Positions 22,075-30,429 of a stretch of DNA of 33,572 nucleotides are shown here, piece after piece. The stretch comes from Lachnospiraceae bacterium (GTDB lineage Bacteria > Bacillota > Clostridia > Lachnospirales > Lachnospiraceae), in contig JALFNQ010000139.1 of the NCBI GenBank assembly GCA_022773965.1, positions 1-33,572 of the forward strand, given 5' to 3'. A program made the position numbers and the translations under genes. The notes beneath the pieces were generated by a model. That model was not told the origin of the DNA, did not search any database, and worked only from the letters and a program-made list of their open reading frames with translations. Positions within the stretch are counted from its first letter, which is position 1; each line of letters starts with the position of its first letter.

Positions 22075-24750
22075 CTATTTTTTCATATACAACAATCCAA
22101 AGCTGCCCGGTCCGCAGTTCGTAAGGATAGCGGGAGAAGCTTTCTGAAAAACAATTGTTTCAAAATCTATCTTTTCCCGCACCTGCTTCTCGATATCCAT
22201 TAGCTCCTGCTCATTCATGCCTGCATAAGTGATAAACAACATTGCCTGATCGATCTCACGCTTGTGACAGAATTCGGCGGAAATATAACGTTTCCATGTG
22301 CCGACCCTCGTTCCGATCCAGATGGAACCGACCTTGATCCTGCTACGGTCCAGCACAATGACCGGATGCAGCATGAGTGACTTGCATATTGTGTGGACAC
22401 TGTCCGAGATACGTCCTGCACGCGCCATATACTCTGTGCTGTCCACAACAAAGCTCGTACTGATCTTCGATCGATCTTCTTCTAACGCTGCAACGATCGC
22501 CTCCGGTGTCTTTTCTGCAGCCGCATACTGTGCTGCCCGCAGGACAAGCAGTCCCATTCCACTGGACAGATGTCCGGAGTCGATCACAAAAACATTATCA
22601 AAATTTCCCGCAGCCTCCAGCGCATGCGCATAACCTTCACTGACATGCCGGGCCATGGAGATATGTACCACATACTGTGCTTTCGTCAGCTGTTCCGCAA
22701 AAAATTCCTCGTAATCTACCACCTTTGGTGCCTGGGAATGGATCTCCCCGACATTGTTACACAAATAGGCAAGTACCCCGTCCGAATCTGTCTCTATGCC
22801 ATCCAAAAATTCACCGTTTGCTGTGCAGACACGATAAGGCATGACCGCAACCTGTTTACTGCTCAGCATTTGCTCCGGCAGGTCACACACGCTATCTGTC
22901 GTGATCATAACCATTCTCCTGCGGCGATGTTCTACAACAGCATTTTCCACCACGCCGACTGCTGCGCCCTCACTTGTGATACTCACCAGCTCTTTTGGAA
23001 GATGGCGCAAAAGCTCCATTTCCAGATTCATACCGGTCACCGGTTTTAACAGATAACCGTCAAACCCCTCTCTCCGGTACATTTCCTGATTCTCACTGCC
23101 CGCATTCGCAGTCAGCGCCACCACCGGAACATCCTGATTGAGCCCTCCTTTTTGTGAGCGCAGCTCATGCAGACAGGTCACACCATCCATATTCGGCATG
23201 AGATGGTCCATAAGAATCACATCGTATCGCTTGTCAAATGTCTTTTCCAGACATTCCATCCCGCTGGTTGCCGTATCAATCTGCACTTTTGTATCCCGCA
23301 GAAGCTTCTGTGCAACCATCAGATTTGTCTCATTGTCATCCACGATGAGTACATGGGCATTTGGAGCTTCAAAGGTCTGACGGTAATGTCTGCTGCGATT
23401 CATCGCATGGCGTGTCTCCAGATCCAGTTCACCGATCGGCGCATCTGTCACCGCTCTCTGTGGAAGGCTTACAACAAATGTGGAGCCTTTCCGGTAAACG
23501 CTATTGACAGAGATTTCTCCACCCATAAGATCCACCAACTGCTTTACGATAGACAAGCCCAGCCCGGTTCCCTCAATGTAGCGGTTCTGCTCCTCATCCA
23601 CACGCTTGAATGCCTGAAACAGATATGGAATACTCTCCTTTTTGATGCCCATACCGGTATCGGTTACAGAAAAAATGACCTCTGTCATACCGTCATTGTT
23701 CGTTCTGCCCCGCTGAATTGCCAGTGTGACTGACCCCTCCGATGTATATTTTACCGCATTGTTCAACATATTAATGAGGATCTGCTTGATGCGCACCTCA
23801 TCCCCATACAGCTGGGACGGCAATGACTGATCCACATCCACATGAAATTCCAGTCCTTTATCCTTCGCTCTGCTCCAGATCATCCCAACCAGATCCGAGA
23901 GCATTGCACCAAGGTCATAGGTCGTAGACACAATGTCCATCTTTCCGGATTCAATCTTTGACATATCCAGAATATCGTTGATGAGCGCCAGCAGCATCTC
24001 GCTGGCACTCTGAATATTTGCCGCATCATTCGCCACTTCGTCAGATATATTGTCCCGCAGAATCATCTCATTAAGGCCAATGATCGTATTGATGGGCGTT
24101 CGGATCTCGTGGCTCATGCTGGAGAAAAAGCGGTTCTGCATCCGGTTTAATTCCTCAATCTCTTTCTTCTGCTCCTGTGCCAGCTTATTTTCCCTCTTAA
24201 AAATGGCATTCTGAAAAGCAATCATACTGCAGATGACAGCCGACACGATCACCATACTGACAAAGGAATCTGAATATGCCATTTTCATCGTATGGGGTAC
24301 AACATATTCGCTATGGTAAAACGCGATATAATAACAGGCGGCGTCCACCGCAAAACCGCACAAAATCAACACGATCTTGATCTTTTTTTCGATCAGAAAA
24401 CACACATATACAATACCTAACAATAACCACAGTGATGCTCCGCCATAGATACCTCCGGTCGTAAAAAAGTTAAACGGCATCACGATAAAAAGAATTAACA
24501 TCCCCGTGATGACTGCACCCATCTGTATTTTATGGAAACGAATGGATACAAATGTAATAATTGCCAAAAAGAGAAATGCGCCGCACAATGTGAGCGTATT
24601 TGCAATATCCTCCCCGCTAAAAATACCACTGATGATCCCGATCATAAGACCCACCAGACCGGCAGTCATAATCATCCGAAACAGCCGCTCCTGCAGGGGG
24701 AGCGATGGCGAATTGAAACGAAAAACAAATTGTTTGATTCTTTCTTTCAT
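22075..24750 (-). CDS. Hybrid histidine kinase with a C-terminal DegV (fatty-acid-binding) domain
   Basis: An 891-residue fusion. It has five or six membrane segments within about 25-185 and a short coiled coil, then HisKA SHEIRTP with H214, ATPase N-box NMLNNAVKYT near 327-336, and G-boxes DTGMGI and GTGLGL. The receiver at about 466-585 has D515 and K569. From about 612 to the end is a complete DegV domain: VMITTDSVCDLP, NGEFLDGIE, VHISMARHVSEG, VIDSGHLSSGMGLLVL, VVDSTEYMARAGRIS and CGPGSFGLLYMKK. DegV/FakB proteins bind single fatty acids, so this domain may sense lipid and gate the kinase. No Hpt domain is present. The ATG at 24750 shares one base with the upstream stop (TGATG); GTG at 24753 is an alternative. 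This fusion is unusual in my knowledge of both families. Confidence 0.9.
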   Translation of the reverse strand: MKERIKQFVFRFNSPSLPLQERLFRMIMTAGLVGLMIGIISGIFSGEDIANTLTLCGAFLFLAIITFVSIRFHKIQMGAVITGMLILFIVMPFNFFTTGGIYGGASLWLLLGIVYVCFLIEKKIKIVLILCGFAVDAACYYIAFYHSEYVVPHTMKMAYSDSFVSMVIVSAVICSMIAFQNAIFKRENKLAQEQKKEIEELNRMQNRFFSSMSHEIRTPINTIIGLNEMILRDNISDEVANDAANIQSASEMLLALINDILDMSKIESGKMDIVSTTYDLGAMLSDLVGMIWSRAKDKGLEFHVDVDQSLPSQLYGDEVRIKQILINMLNNAVKYTSEGSVTLAIQRGRTNNDGMTEVIFSVTDTGMGIKKESIPYLFQAFKRVDEEQNRYIEGTGLGLSIVKQLVDLMGGEISVNSVYRKGSTFVVSLPQRAVTDAPIGELDLETRHAMNRSRHYRQTFEAPNAHVLIVDDNETNLMVAQKLLRDTKVQIDTATSGMECLEKTFDKRYDVILMDHLMPNMDGVTCLHELRSQKGGLNQDVPVVALTANAGSENQEMYRREGFDGYLLKPVTGMNLEMELLRHLPKELVSITSEGAAVGVVENAVVEHRRRRMVMITTDSVCDLPEQMLSSKQVAVMPYRVCTANGEFLDGIETDSDGVLAYLCNNVGEIHSQAPKVVDYEEFFAEQLTKAQYVVHISMARHVSEGYAHALEAAGNFDNVFVIDSGHLSSGMGLLVLRAAQYAAAEKTPEAIVAALEEDRSKISTSFVVDSTEYMARAGRISDSVHTICKSLMLHPVIVLDRSRIKVGSIWIGTRVGTWKRYISAEFCHKREIDQAMLFITYAGMNEQELMDIEKQVREKIDFETIVFQKASPAILTNCGPGSFGLLYMKK

Positions 24751-27596
24751 CACGACTCACCGCCTCTCTCAGTAATCCCAGCCATCAACGCACCCGGTTC
24801 CATCGGTGATCGCAGCTGCGCAATCAGCTTCTGTACCTTCTGCAAGGCTGCATCCATCTCAAAATCATCAATATCGGCCCGAACCTCTGACAATATCCCT
24901 GACAGATCCTGTCCATTACATCCCATATGTGGCATTGCTCTTAAAATATCCTCTGCGCGCTCAGCCTCAAACGTCTTCAGACAAGCTGCCAGCTGCTCCA
25001 GCTGTCCGCACAACTCTTCTGCTGATACTTCCGCAACCTCTATATCCACTGGATCATTCTGCTGTTTACCAGACGAAAGTTCCGGTGTCAGCACAGCTTC
25101 AAGCAGATCTGCCAGCCGTTCATATGCATGTAAAAGTAACTCATGATTTGCATCCAGATAGCCGATATCCATGTTTTTTGCTGCATCCTCTGCGCATTTT
25201 GCCATCTCCGAAAATGCATCTGCACCGATCATTTTTGACGTGCTCTTTAAAGCATGTACGCTGATCCTGTAATTTTCCCAATCCCTATCATTGTAAAAAC
25301 CGGAGAGTTTTTCACGGTTCTTCTGGTAATCCCCCATGAATTTCTCAACGATCTGTCTGTAAAATGCCACATCCTCCCGGCTATACTGCAGACCTGCCGC
25401 CGTGTTGATACCTGCCTCCCGCAGCTGACACAACCAATCAGTCGCAGCCGTGCATGCATCTGCTTTTGGCTGTATATCTTCCGCCGGTACTGTTTCCGTC
25501 ACCACGGAATCGCCGGTTGCCGGACGCTTCAGTTCAATGGCCGACACATAAGCAAGCTGTGTCTTTGGCAGTACTTTTCGCAGCACACGCTCCAGCTCCA
25601 GCGTTTCGATAGGTTTTGAGACAAACTCATCGAATCCCTCCCTGTAGAACATCTCTCTTGCACCGCTGACTGCGTTTGCCGTAAATGCAATTACTGTAAT
25701 ACCCCGCTTCGTCTCCTCCATCAGCTTCCGGATCCTGTGCAACGTCTCCACACCATCCATCTGAGGCATCATATGATCTAAGAACAGCAGATCAAAATCC
25801 ATATTTTTACACATCTCAATTGCTTCCAGTCCACTCTCTGCGGTCTTTACATCCATCTGGTATTCGCTTAAAATACCCTGTGCCACCATGAGATTCATTG
25901 GCTCATCATCCACCACAAGCACATGAACTCCAGGACAGATCATGCGCATATTCTCCCACATCTGCGGCTGCTCTGTCTTGTCTGCATTTAAAATATTTAT
26001 GACAGAAAGTGTGAAAAACGGTTTTTTGATAAGAATGACCCTGCTGCCGGAAACTGGTATGAAATCGCTTCCCGCAACCACTACTACCTGCGTGCTCACA
26101 GCAAGTGCTTCAAACCAGTCCGGTTCTTCCTCATACTCCTCCCTGCCGATCAAAAGATGCGTCAGGTGATAGATCGCTGTCAGCTTTTTCAGTTCCGCCA
26201 GATCAAACACACGATGGATGGCAAGCTCCAGTCCTATTGCAAGATGACTGATCGTCTCATTATAATAGCTTCGCACCTCCGCAGACTGATATTTCTCCGG
26301 ACGCAGATAACACGCCGTACACAATGTCTCGCGGTTTTCCACCACCATACCCGGTTTCTCATCGACAATCTTCTGGGGAATCGTGATCTCTACCGTCGTG
26401 CCCTTCGCAACCTCACTGTGTATCTGCATAAAACCATTCATTGACGAAACCAGACCCTGAACGATGGACAAGCCCAGACCCAGACCTCCGGCCTTTCGGT
26501 TTTCTCCCTCGCTGGACTGGTAAAACTGCTCGGTGATCCGGCTCAGATGCTCCTTTGCAATTCCCTCCCCGGTATCACTCACACGAATACACAGATTGAT
26601 GCCATATTCCTTCTTCAAGCCATAAATGCGCACGTAGACACCACCTGTTTTTGTAAACTTAAGCGCATTTACGATCAGATGCTTGAGAATTTTCTTAATC
26701 TTTCTCCCGTCACCTTCCAGCATAGACGGCAGCTTTGCATCCAGATCCATGATCAGCTCCGGTGCATGCGCCTTCTGCTCAAACTGCCCGCCCATGACCA
26801 GATCGTTCACAATGGATGAGATCATGTAGCTGTCCTCCACCACACAGATCTTCCCCGTATCAATCTCAGTATAATCAAGAATATCCTCAATCTGTCCGAA
26901 CAACCGCTGTCCTGCCTTCTGTATCGCCACAATATCCTTACGCCTCTGTTCGTCGCTCTCATTTTTGAGCATAACTGCAGTAATGCCGGTCACAGCATTA
27001 ATAGGTGTTCGCAGCTCATGGGATACATTTGTCAAAAAATTTTCTGTTCTACGGTTCACTTCCCGCAGGCGGCTGACCTCATCCTCCAGCTCCACTCTTG
27101 CGTCTGCACGGCGACGCATATTGCTCCTTATCAGCCGGGCAGACAGCGAAACCACCAGAAAATGCAACAGCAGCCTGGTTACATCCAATGATGTGTACTC
27201 CATAGTTCTGCCTACAACAAAGACAAGTGCATAGAACACCGTCACATAGTAGACCACCACACACAGACGGATAACATTATATATTTCCGTAGCTGAAAAC
27301 ATGACAATCATCAAGATCATCACCGGTGCAAGATCATACATACTCGTCTCGTGTGCGCCATAAAAGAAAAATGCCAGCATTGATAAGATCACATACAGCC
27401 ACATTCTCTGATCACTGGGGATTTTTCTCGTAATATGCAAGCCCCAGCAAAGTACCACTCCCGCCAGTAACAATACGATTGCACCCTTATCCCAGCCAAG
27501 CAAGAGCGTCTCCGCTGTCAGTGCAAGCGTCATCAGCGTGTAGCTTAACAATATCATCAGATGCACTGCGCGCTTTCTCTCATGATCATGATTCAT
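24750..27596 (-). CDS. Hybrid histidine kinase with pseudo-receiver, receiver and Hpt domains
   Basis: A 948-residue protein. It has six or so membrane segments in residues 10-155 and a coiled coil, then HisKA SHELRTP with H193, N-box LIVNALKFT near 307-315, and G-boxes DTGEGI and GGLGLGLS. Residues about 418-540 look like a receiver that has lost its acceptor aspartate but keeps a KPF motif. The true receiver at about 556-675 has D563/D564, acceptor D607 and K661. Hpt follows with H781 in VHALKSTS, then a helical tail of about 90 residues without a second histidine. A G-rich site precedes the ATG by about 9 nt. Its stop overlaps the DegV-kinase start, and it follows the HD-GYP regulator by 24 nt. 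Confidence 0.9.
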   Translation of the reverse strand: MNHDHERKRAVHLMILLSYTLMTLALTAETLLLGWDKGAIVLLLAGVVLCWGLHITRKIPSDQRMWLYVILSMLAFFFYGAHETSMYDLAPVMILMIVMFSATEIYNVIRLCVVVYYVTVFYALVFVVGRTMEYTSLDVTRLLLHFLVVSLSARLIRSNMRRRADARVELEDEVSRLREVNRRTENFLTNVSHELRTPINAVTGITAVMLKNESDEQRRKDIVAIQKAGQRLFGQIEDILDYTEIDTGKICVVEDSYMISSIVNDLVMGGQFEQKAHAPELIMDLDAKLPSMLEGDGRKIKKILKHLIVNALKFTKTGGVYVRIYGLKKEYGINLCIRVSDTGEGIAKEHLSRITEQFYQSSEGENRKAGGLGLGLSIVQGLVSSMNGFMQIHSEVAKGTTVEITIPQKIVDEKPGMVVENRETLCTACYLRPEKYQSAEVRSYYNETISHLAIGLELAIHRVFDLAELKKLTAIYHLTHLLIGREEYEEEPDWFEALAVSTQVVVVAGSDFIPVSGSRVILIKKPFFTLSVINILNADKTEQPQMWENMRMICPGVHVLVVDDEPMNLMVAQGILSEYQMDVKTAESGLEAIEMCKNMDFDLLFLDHMMPQMDGVETLHRIRKLMEETKRGITVIAFTANAVSGAREMFYREGFDEFVSKPIETLELERVLRKVLPKTQLAYVSAIELKRPATGDSVVTETVPAEDIQPKADACTAATDWLCQLREAGINTAAGLQYSREDVAFYRQIVEKFMGDYQKNREKLSGFYNDRDWENYRISVHALKSTSKMIGADAFSEMAKCAEDAAKNMDIGYLDANHELLLHAYERLADLLEAVLTPELSSGKQQNDPVDIEVAEVSAEELCGQLEQLAACLKTFEAERAEDILRAMPHMGCNGQDLSGILSEVRADIDDFEMDAALQKVQKLIAQLRSPMEPGALMAGITERGGES

Positions 27597-27620
27597 CCTT
27601 GTTATCCCCCATTTTCCTTT

Positions 27621-28646
27621 TTACTTCTCCCTCATCTGATAGTCTGTATCCGCATCTATCATTGCCAGCATAATATCTGCAAATTTCGGATCAAACTGTG
27701 TGCCCCTTCCTTTTACCAGCTCCGCACGGATCACATCCTGCGGTAACACATCACGGTAGCTTCTCCTGGAGCTCATTGCATCATAAGCATCCGCTATGGC
27801 AATGATGCGTGCCTCCATCGGTATCTCTTCCCCCGAAATTCCGTCCGGATAGCCCTTTCCGTCATAACGCTCATGATGCCAGCGCGCGCCAACCGTCAGC
27901 TGTGGAAACTCCGTAATATTTTTTAAAATACCTGCACCCAGCAATGGATGCGTTTTGATCTCCGCATATTCTTCATCCGACAACCGCGCCGGCTTATTGA
28001 TGATCGCCTCCGGAATACCGATTTTTCCCACATCATGGAGAAGTCCCATCATATAGATATCATCCTGTTTCTTTTCACTGAAACCGGCACGCTTTGCAAT
28101 CTCTCTCGAATAATCCGCCACCCTGTTAGAATGACCGTTTGTGTAGGTATCCTTCGCATCGATGGCACCGGAGAGCGTCTTCACGATCTGCATGGAGATA
28201 CGCTCCAGCTTCTCATGCTGCGCCTTGACAACCTCTGTTTTTTTCTCCACCTCGCGGGCAAGATCCGTCTGCAGACGGATCAGTTCGATCATATGGCGGA
28301 CACGCAAAAGAAGAACCTCCGGCACAAATGGCTTTTTAATAAAATCCATCGCACCGGCCTTTAGCCCCTTTGTCTCTGTCTCACTATCATCATCCGCCGT
28401 TAAAAAAATAACCGGGATGTCAGCAGTTTTTTCGTTGCTACGCACCGCGGCAATCGTATCAAAACCGTCCATTCCGGGCATATGAATATCCAATAGGATC
28501 AAATCCGGCCTGTTTTCTTCTAAAAAGCGGATCGTATCCTCCCCTGATTTTAAACAGCTCACCCGCAGATTCTCTTTACTCAGAATATGGCTCGCCATTC
28601 GAAGATTTGATGTGTCATCATCAACTACCAAAATCCAGTCACTCAT
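27621..28646 (-). CDS. Response regulator with HD-GYP phosphodiesterase domain
   Basis: A 341-residue RpfG-like protein. The receiver at 1-120 has DD at 9-10, phospho-acceptor D53 and K104/K105. A helical linker follows, then an HD-GYP domain with GHSNRV at 171-176, LLHDVGKIG (H204, D205), KTHP, WHHERYDGKGYPDG (GYP at 265-267) and IADAYDAMSS. The metal ligands of an active cyclic-di-GMP or cGAMP phosphodiesterase are present. It heads the operon from the promoter at 28685-28713 and is the likely terminal acceptor of the phosphorelay from the two downstream kinases. AGAGGTG precedes the ATG by about 6 nt. Confidence 0.94.
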   Translation of the reverse strand: MSDWILVVDDDTSNLRMASHILSKENLRVSCLKSGEDTIRFLEENRPDLILLDIHMPGMDGFDTIAAVRSNEKTADIPVIFLTADDDSETETKGLKAGAMDFIKKPFVPEVLLLRVRHMIELIRLQTDLAREVEKKTEVVKAQHEKLERISMQIVKTLSGAIDAKDTYTNGHSNRVADYSREIAKRAGFSEKKQDDIYMMGLLHDVGKIGIPEAIINKPARLSDEEYAEIKTHPLLGAGILKNITEFPQLTVGARWHHERYDGKGYPDGISGEEIPMEARIIAIADAYDAMSSRRSYRDVLPQDVIRAELVKGRGTQFDPKFADIMLAMIDADTDYQMREK

Positions 28647-28684
28647 CCTGTCACCTCTTCATATGTGATGTATATCATATATTT

Positions 28685-28713
28685 ATTATATCTGTTCCGA
28701 CGACTGCTTTCAA
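28685..28713 (-). promoter_or_regulatory. Promoter of the HD-GYP/kinase/kinase-DegV operon
   Basis: On the minus strand, TTGAAA (28713-28708) and a perfect TATAAT (28690-28685) are separated by 17 bp, about 39 bp before the start codon at 28646. Confidence 0.7.
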
Positions 28714-28736
28714 TTGACTTTTCTGTCAGATTTTTC

Positions 28737-28771
28737 GTTACAATTCACACGTCGCCAGCTGACCTGTGAAA
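28737..28771 (+). repeat. Modular hairpin repeat, copy 3 (first module only)
   Basis: About 35 bp matching 12577-12610 with a single missing base (GTCGCC versus GTCAGCC). It keeps the CAATTCACA and GCCAGCTGACCTGTGAA segments, then diverges. It lies between thiN and the HD-GYP operon promoter. Confidence 0.8.
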
Positions 28772-28816
28772 AGCATTGATTTTTCTAAAAAAGCCTTTAG
28801 GATCTTCTGTCTTTCC

Positions 28817-29497
28817 TCAGTCCCTTGTCTCAAAAACAAACAATCTTCCCCTGGTAAAGCTTATGGCTGCCTCTTCATCCACGATCTCATTGCTGATACC
28901 TAGAGAAACATCCGGCGTAAGAGTTGCATCATCCAGCGGATATTTCATTCCCGTAAGCGTCAGACCACACACTGCCCCACCATGAGGGATCAACGATATA
29001 AATTTGCCGTACTGCTCCTTTTTTTTGATCGTCAGCGGTCGATCGATCAGACGAATACGATTATGAGCGTCCAGCAAAAAAATGTGAACACCCTTCTCCA
29101 ATCCCAGCGCCAGCAGCTGCAGATTGCCCATCACATGATCCAGGCGGCTCCCGGTGGCACCCACAAGATCGATCTGATCCGCTCCAAGCTCCAGTGCCCT
29201 TCGCACCGCCAGTTCAGTATCCGTCCAGTCCTTCTGTGCAGGAAACTGTTCCATTCTGATATCCGTCTGCTCACGAAAAGCGTTTACTACATGCTGATCC
29301 GCCGAATCAAAATCGCCGAGGATCAGATCCGGATGCAGCCTGTTTCTGTAAAAAAACTCCATTCCGCTGTCGCAGGCAATCACTACTTCATAGCTATTTT
29401 TTTTCATCAGATTGCTGACAAAATCATCCGCAATACTGCCGCCGCTAACGATCAGTATTTTACGTTCCTTCAGCACTACTTTTTTCACTGTTTTCAC
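28817..29497 (-). CDS. thiN: Thiamine pyrophosphokinase
   Basis: A 226-residue enzyme that transfers pyrophosphate from ATP to thiamine, giving the cofactor TPP. IVSGGSIADD near the N-terminus, CDSGMEFFYR, DLILGDFDS near 57-65, QKDWTDTELA and GATGSRLDHVMGNLQLL are characteristic. The start is a GTG at 29497, with AGGGA 9 nt upstream overlapping the rsgA stop; no in-frame ATG fits a ribosome site. It is the last gene of the PP2C-prkC-rsgA-thiN operon. No TPP riboswitch is seen, which fits its position inside an operon. Confidence 0.93.
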   Translation of the reverse strand: MKTVKKVVLKERKILIVSGGSIADDFVSNLMKKNSYEVVIACDSGMEFFYRNRLHPDLILGDFDSADQHVVNAFREQTDIRMEQFPAQKDWTDTELAVRRALELGADQIDLVGATGSRLDHVMGNLQLLALGLEKGVHIFLLDAHNRIRLIDRPLTIKKKEQYGKFISLIPHGGAVCGLTLTGMKYPLDDATLTPDVSLGISNEIVDEEAAISFTRGRLFVFETRD

Positions 29498-29508
29498 TGC
29501 TTTTATCC

Positions 29509-30393
29509 CTAATACCTGTTTTTTTCTTTTTCCTTTAATTCCTCATAAAGCTGTACATAATTTTCATATCGCAGCCGTGAGATCTTTCCCTGCTCCAGTG
29601 CCTGCTTCACGCCACAGTCCGGTTCGCTGATATGGCTGCAGCCTTGAAAACGACAGTAGGGTTCATATTCCGCAAACTCCGTATAATACTGCTGCAATTC
29701 TTCCTTCTCCATCTGCGGAAGATATAAAGACGAAAAACCCGGAGTATCCATGATATATGAATGCCCTTCAATATGAATCAGCTGTGTATGGCGTGTCGTC
29801 TGTTTTCCTCTTCCGATCTTTTCCGACACAGCCCCTGTCTCCATCCGGATCTTCGGCTGCAGGCGATTGATCAGGGAAGATTTGCCCGCACCGGAAGGTC
29901 CGGCGATCGTCGTTGTCTTTCCGCGCAGATGCTCCATAAGCCGATCAATACCCTCATCCTTTTTCACACTGATGAATGTTACCGGGTAGCCACAGGTTTC
30001 ATAGCTTTTCGCATACTCCCGCTGCGTCTCTTCCGATACCAGATCTGATTTATTAAAACAGATGCACACCGGCACATTCTGTTTTGCCATCAGCACCAAA
30101 AAGCGATCCAGCAGATTGAAATTCGGATCCGGTGTCGCAGCAGCAAAAACAATGAGCGCCATATCCACATTGGCAACTGCCGGGCGGATCAGCTCGTTAT
30201 TTCTCGGCAAAATACGAATGATATTACCCTTTTTTTGTTCTTCATCAATCACATCGATCTCCACCAGATCGCCAACTAAAGGCTTTACGCCCTCCTTACG
30301 GAAAATTCCTTTTGCTTTACATTCATAAATTCCGGATTCTACCACGTGAACGTAGTAAAATCCGGAAATTCCTTTTAGTATCTTTCCATGCAT
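29509..30393 (-). CDS. rsgA: Ribosome small subunit-dependent GTPase A
   Basis: A 294-residue circularly permuted GTPase that helps mature and check the 30S subunit. The N-terminal OB fold is followed by G4 NKSD at 114-117, G1 GPSGAGKSS at 165-173 and G3 DTPG at 216-219, the permuted order typical of RsgA. The zinc-binding tail has C247, C252, H254 and C260. The ATG at 30393 is preferred over an in-frame TTG at 30399 because AGGA lies 10 nt upstream. The thiN ribosome site overlaps its stop. Confidence 0.96.
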   Translation of the reverse strand: MHGKILKGISGFYYVHVVESGIYECKAKGIFRKEGVKPLVGDLVEIDVIDEEQKKGNIIRILPRNNELIRPAVANVDMALIVFAAATPDPNFNLLDRFLVLMAKQNVPVCICFNKSDLVSEETQREYAKSYETCGYPVTFISVKKDEGIDRLMEHLRGKTTTIAGPSGAGKSSLINRLQPKIRMETGAVSEKIGRGKQTTRHTQLIHIEGHSYIMDTPGFSSLYLPQMEKEELQQYYTEFAEYEPYCRFQGCSHISEPDCGVKQALEQGKISRLRYENYVQLYEELKEKEKNRY

Positions 30394-30429
30394 ATGCAAA
30401 GATTCCTTTTTTATACTGTTTTCTGACTG

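Noticed and set aside
28817-29540. TPP riboswitch for thiN
   Set aside because: The 12-nt gap between rsgA and thiN has no room for one and no riboswitch core is seen.
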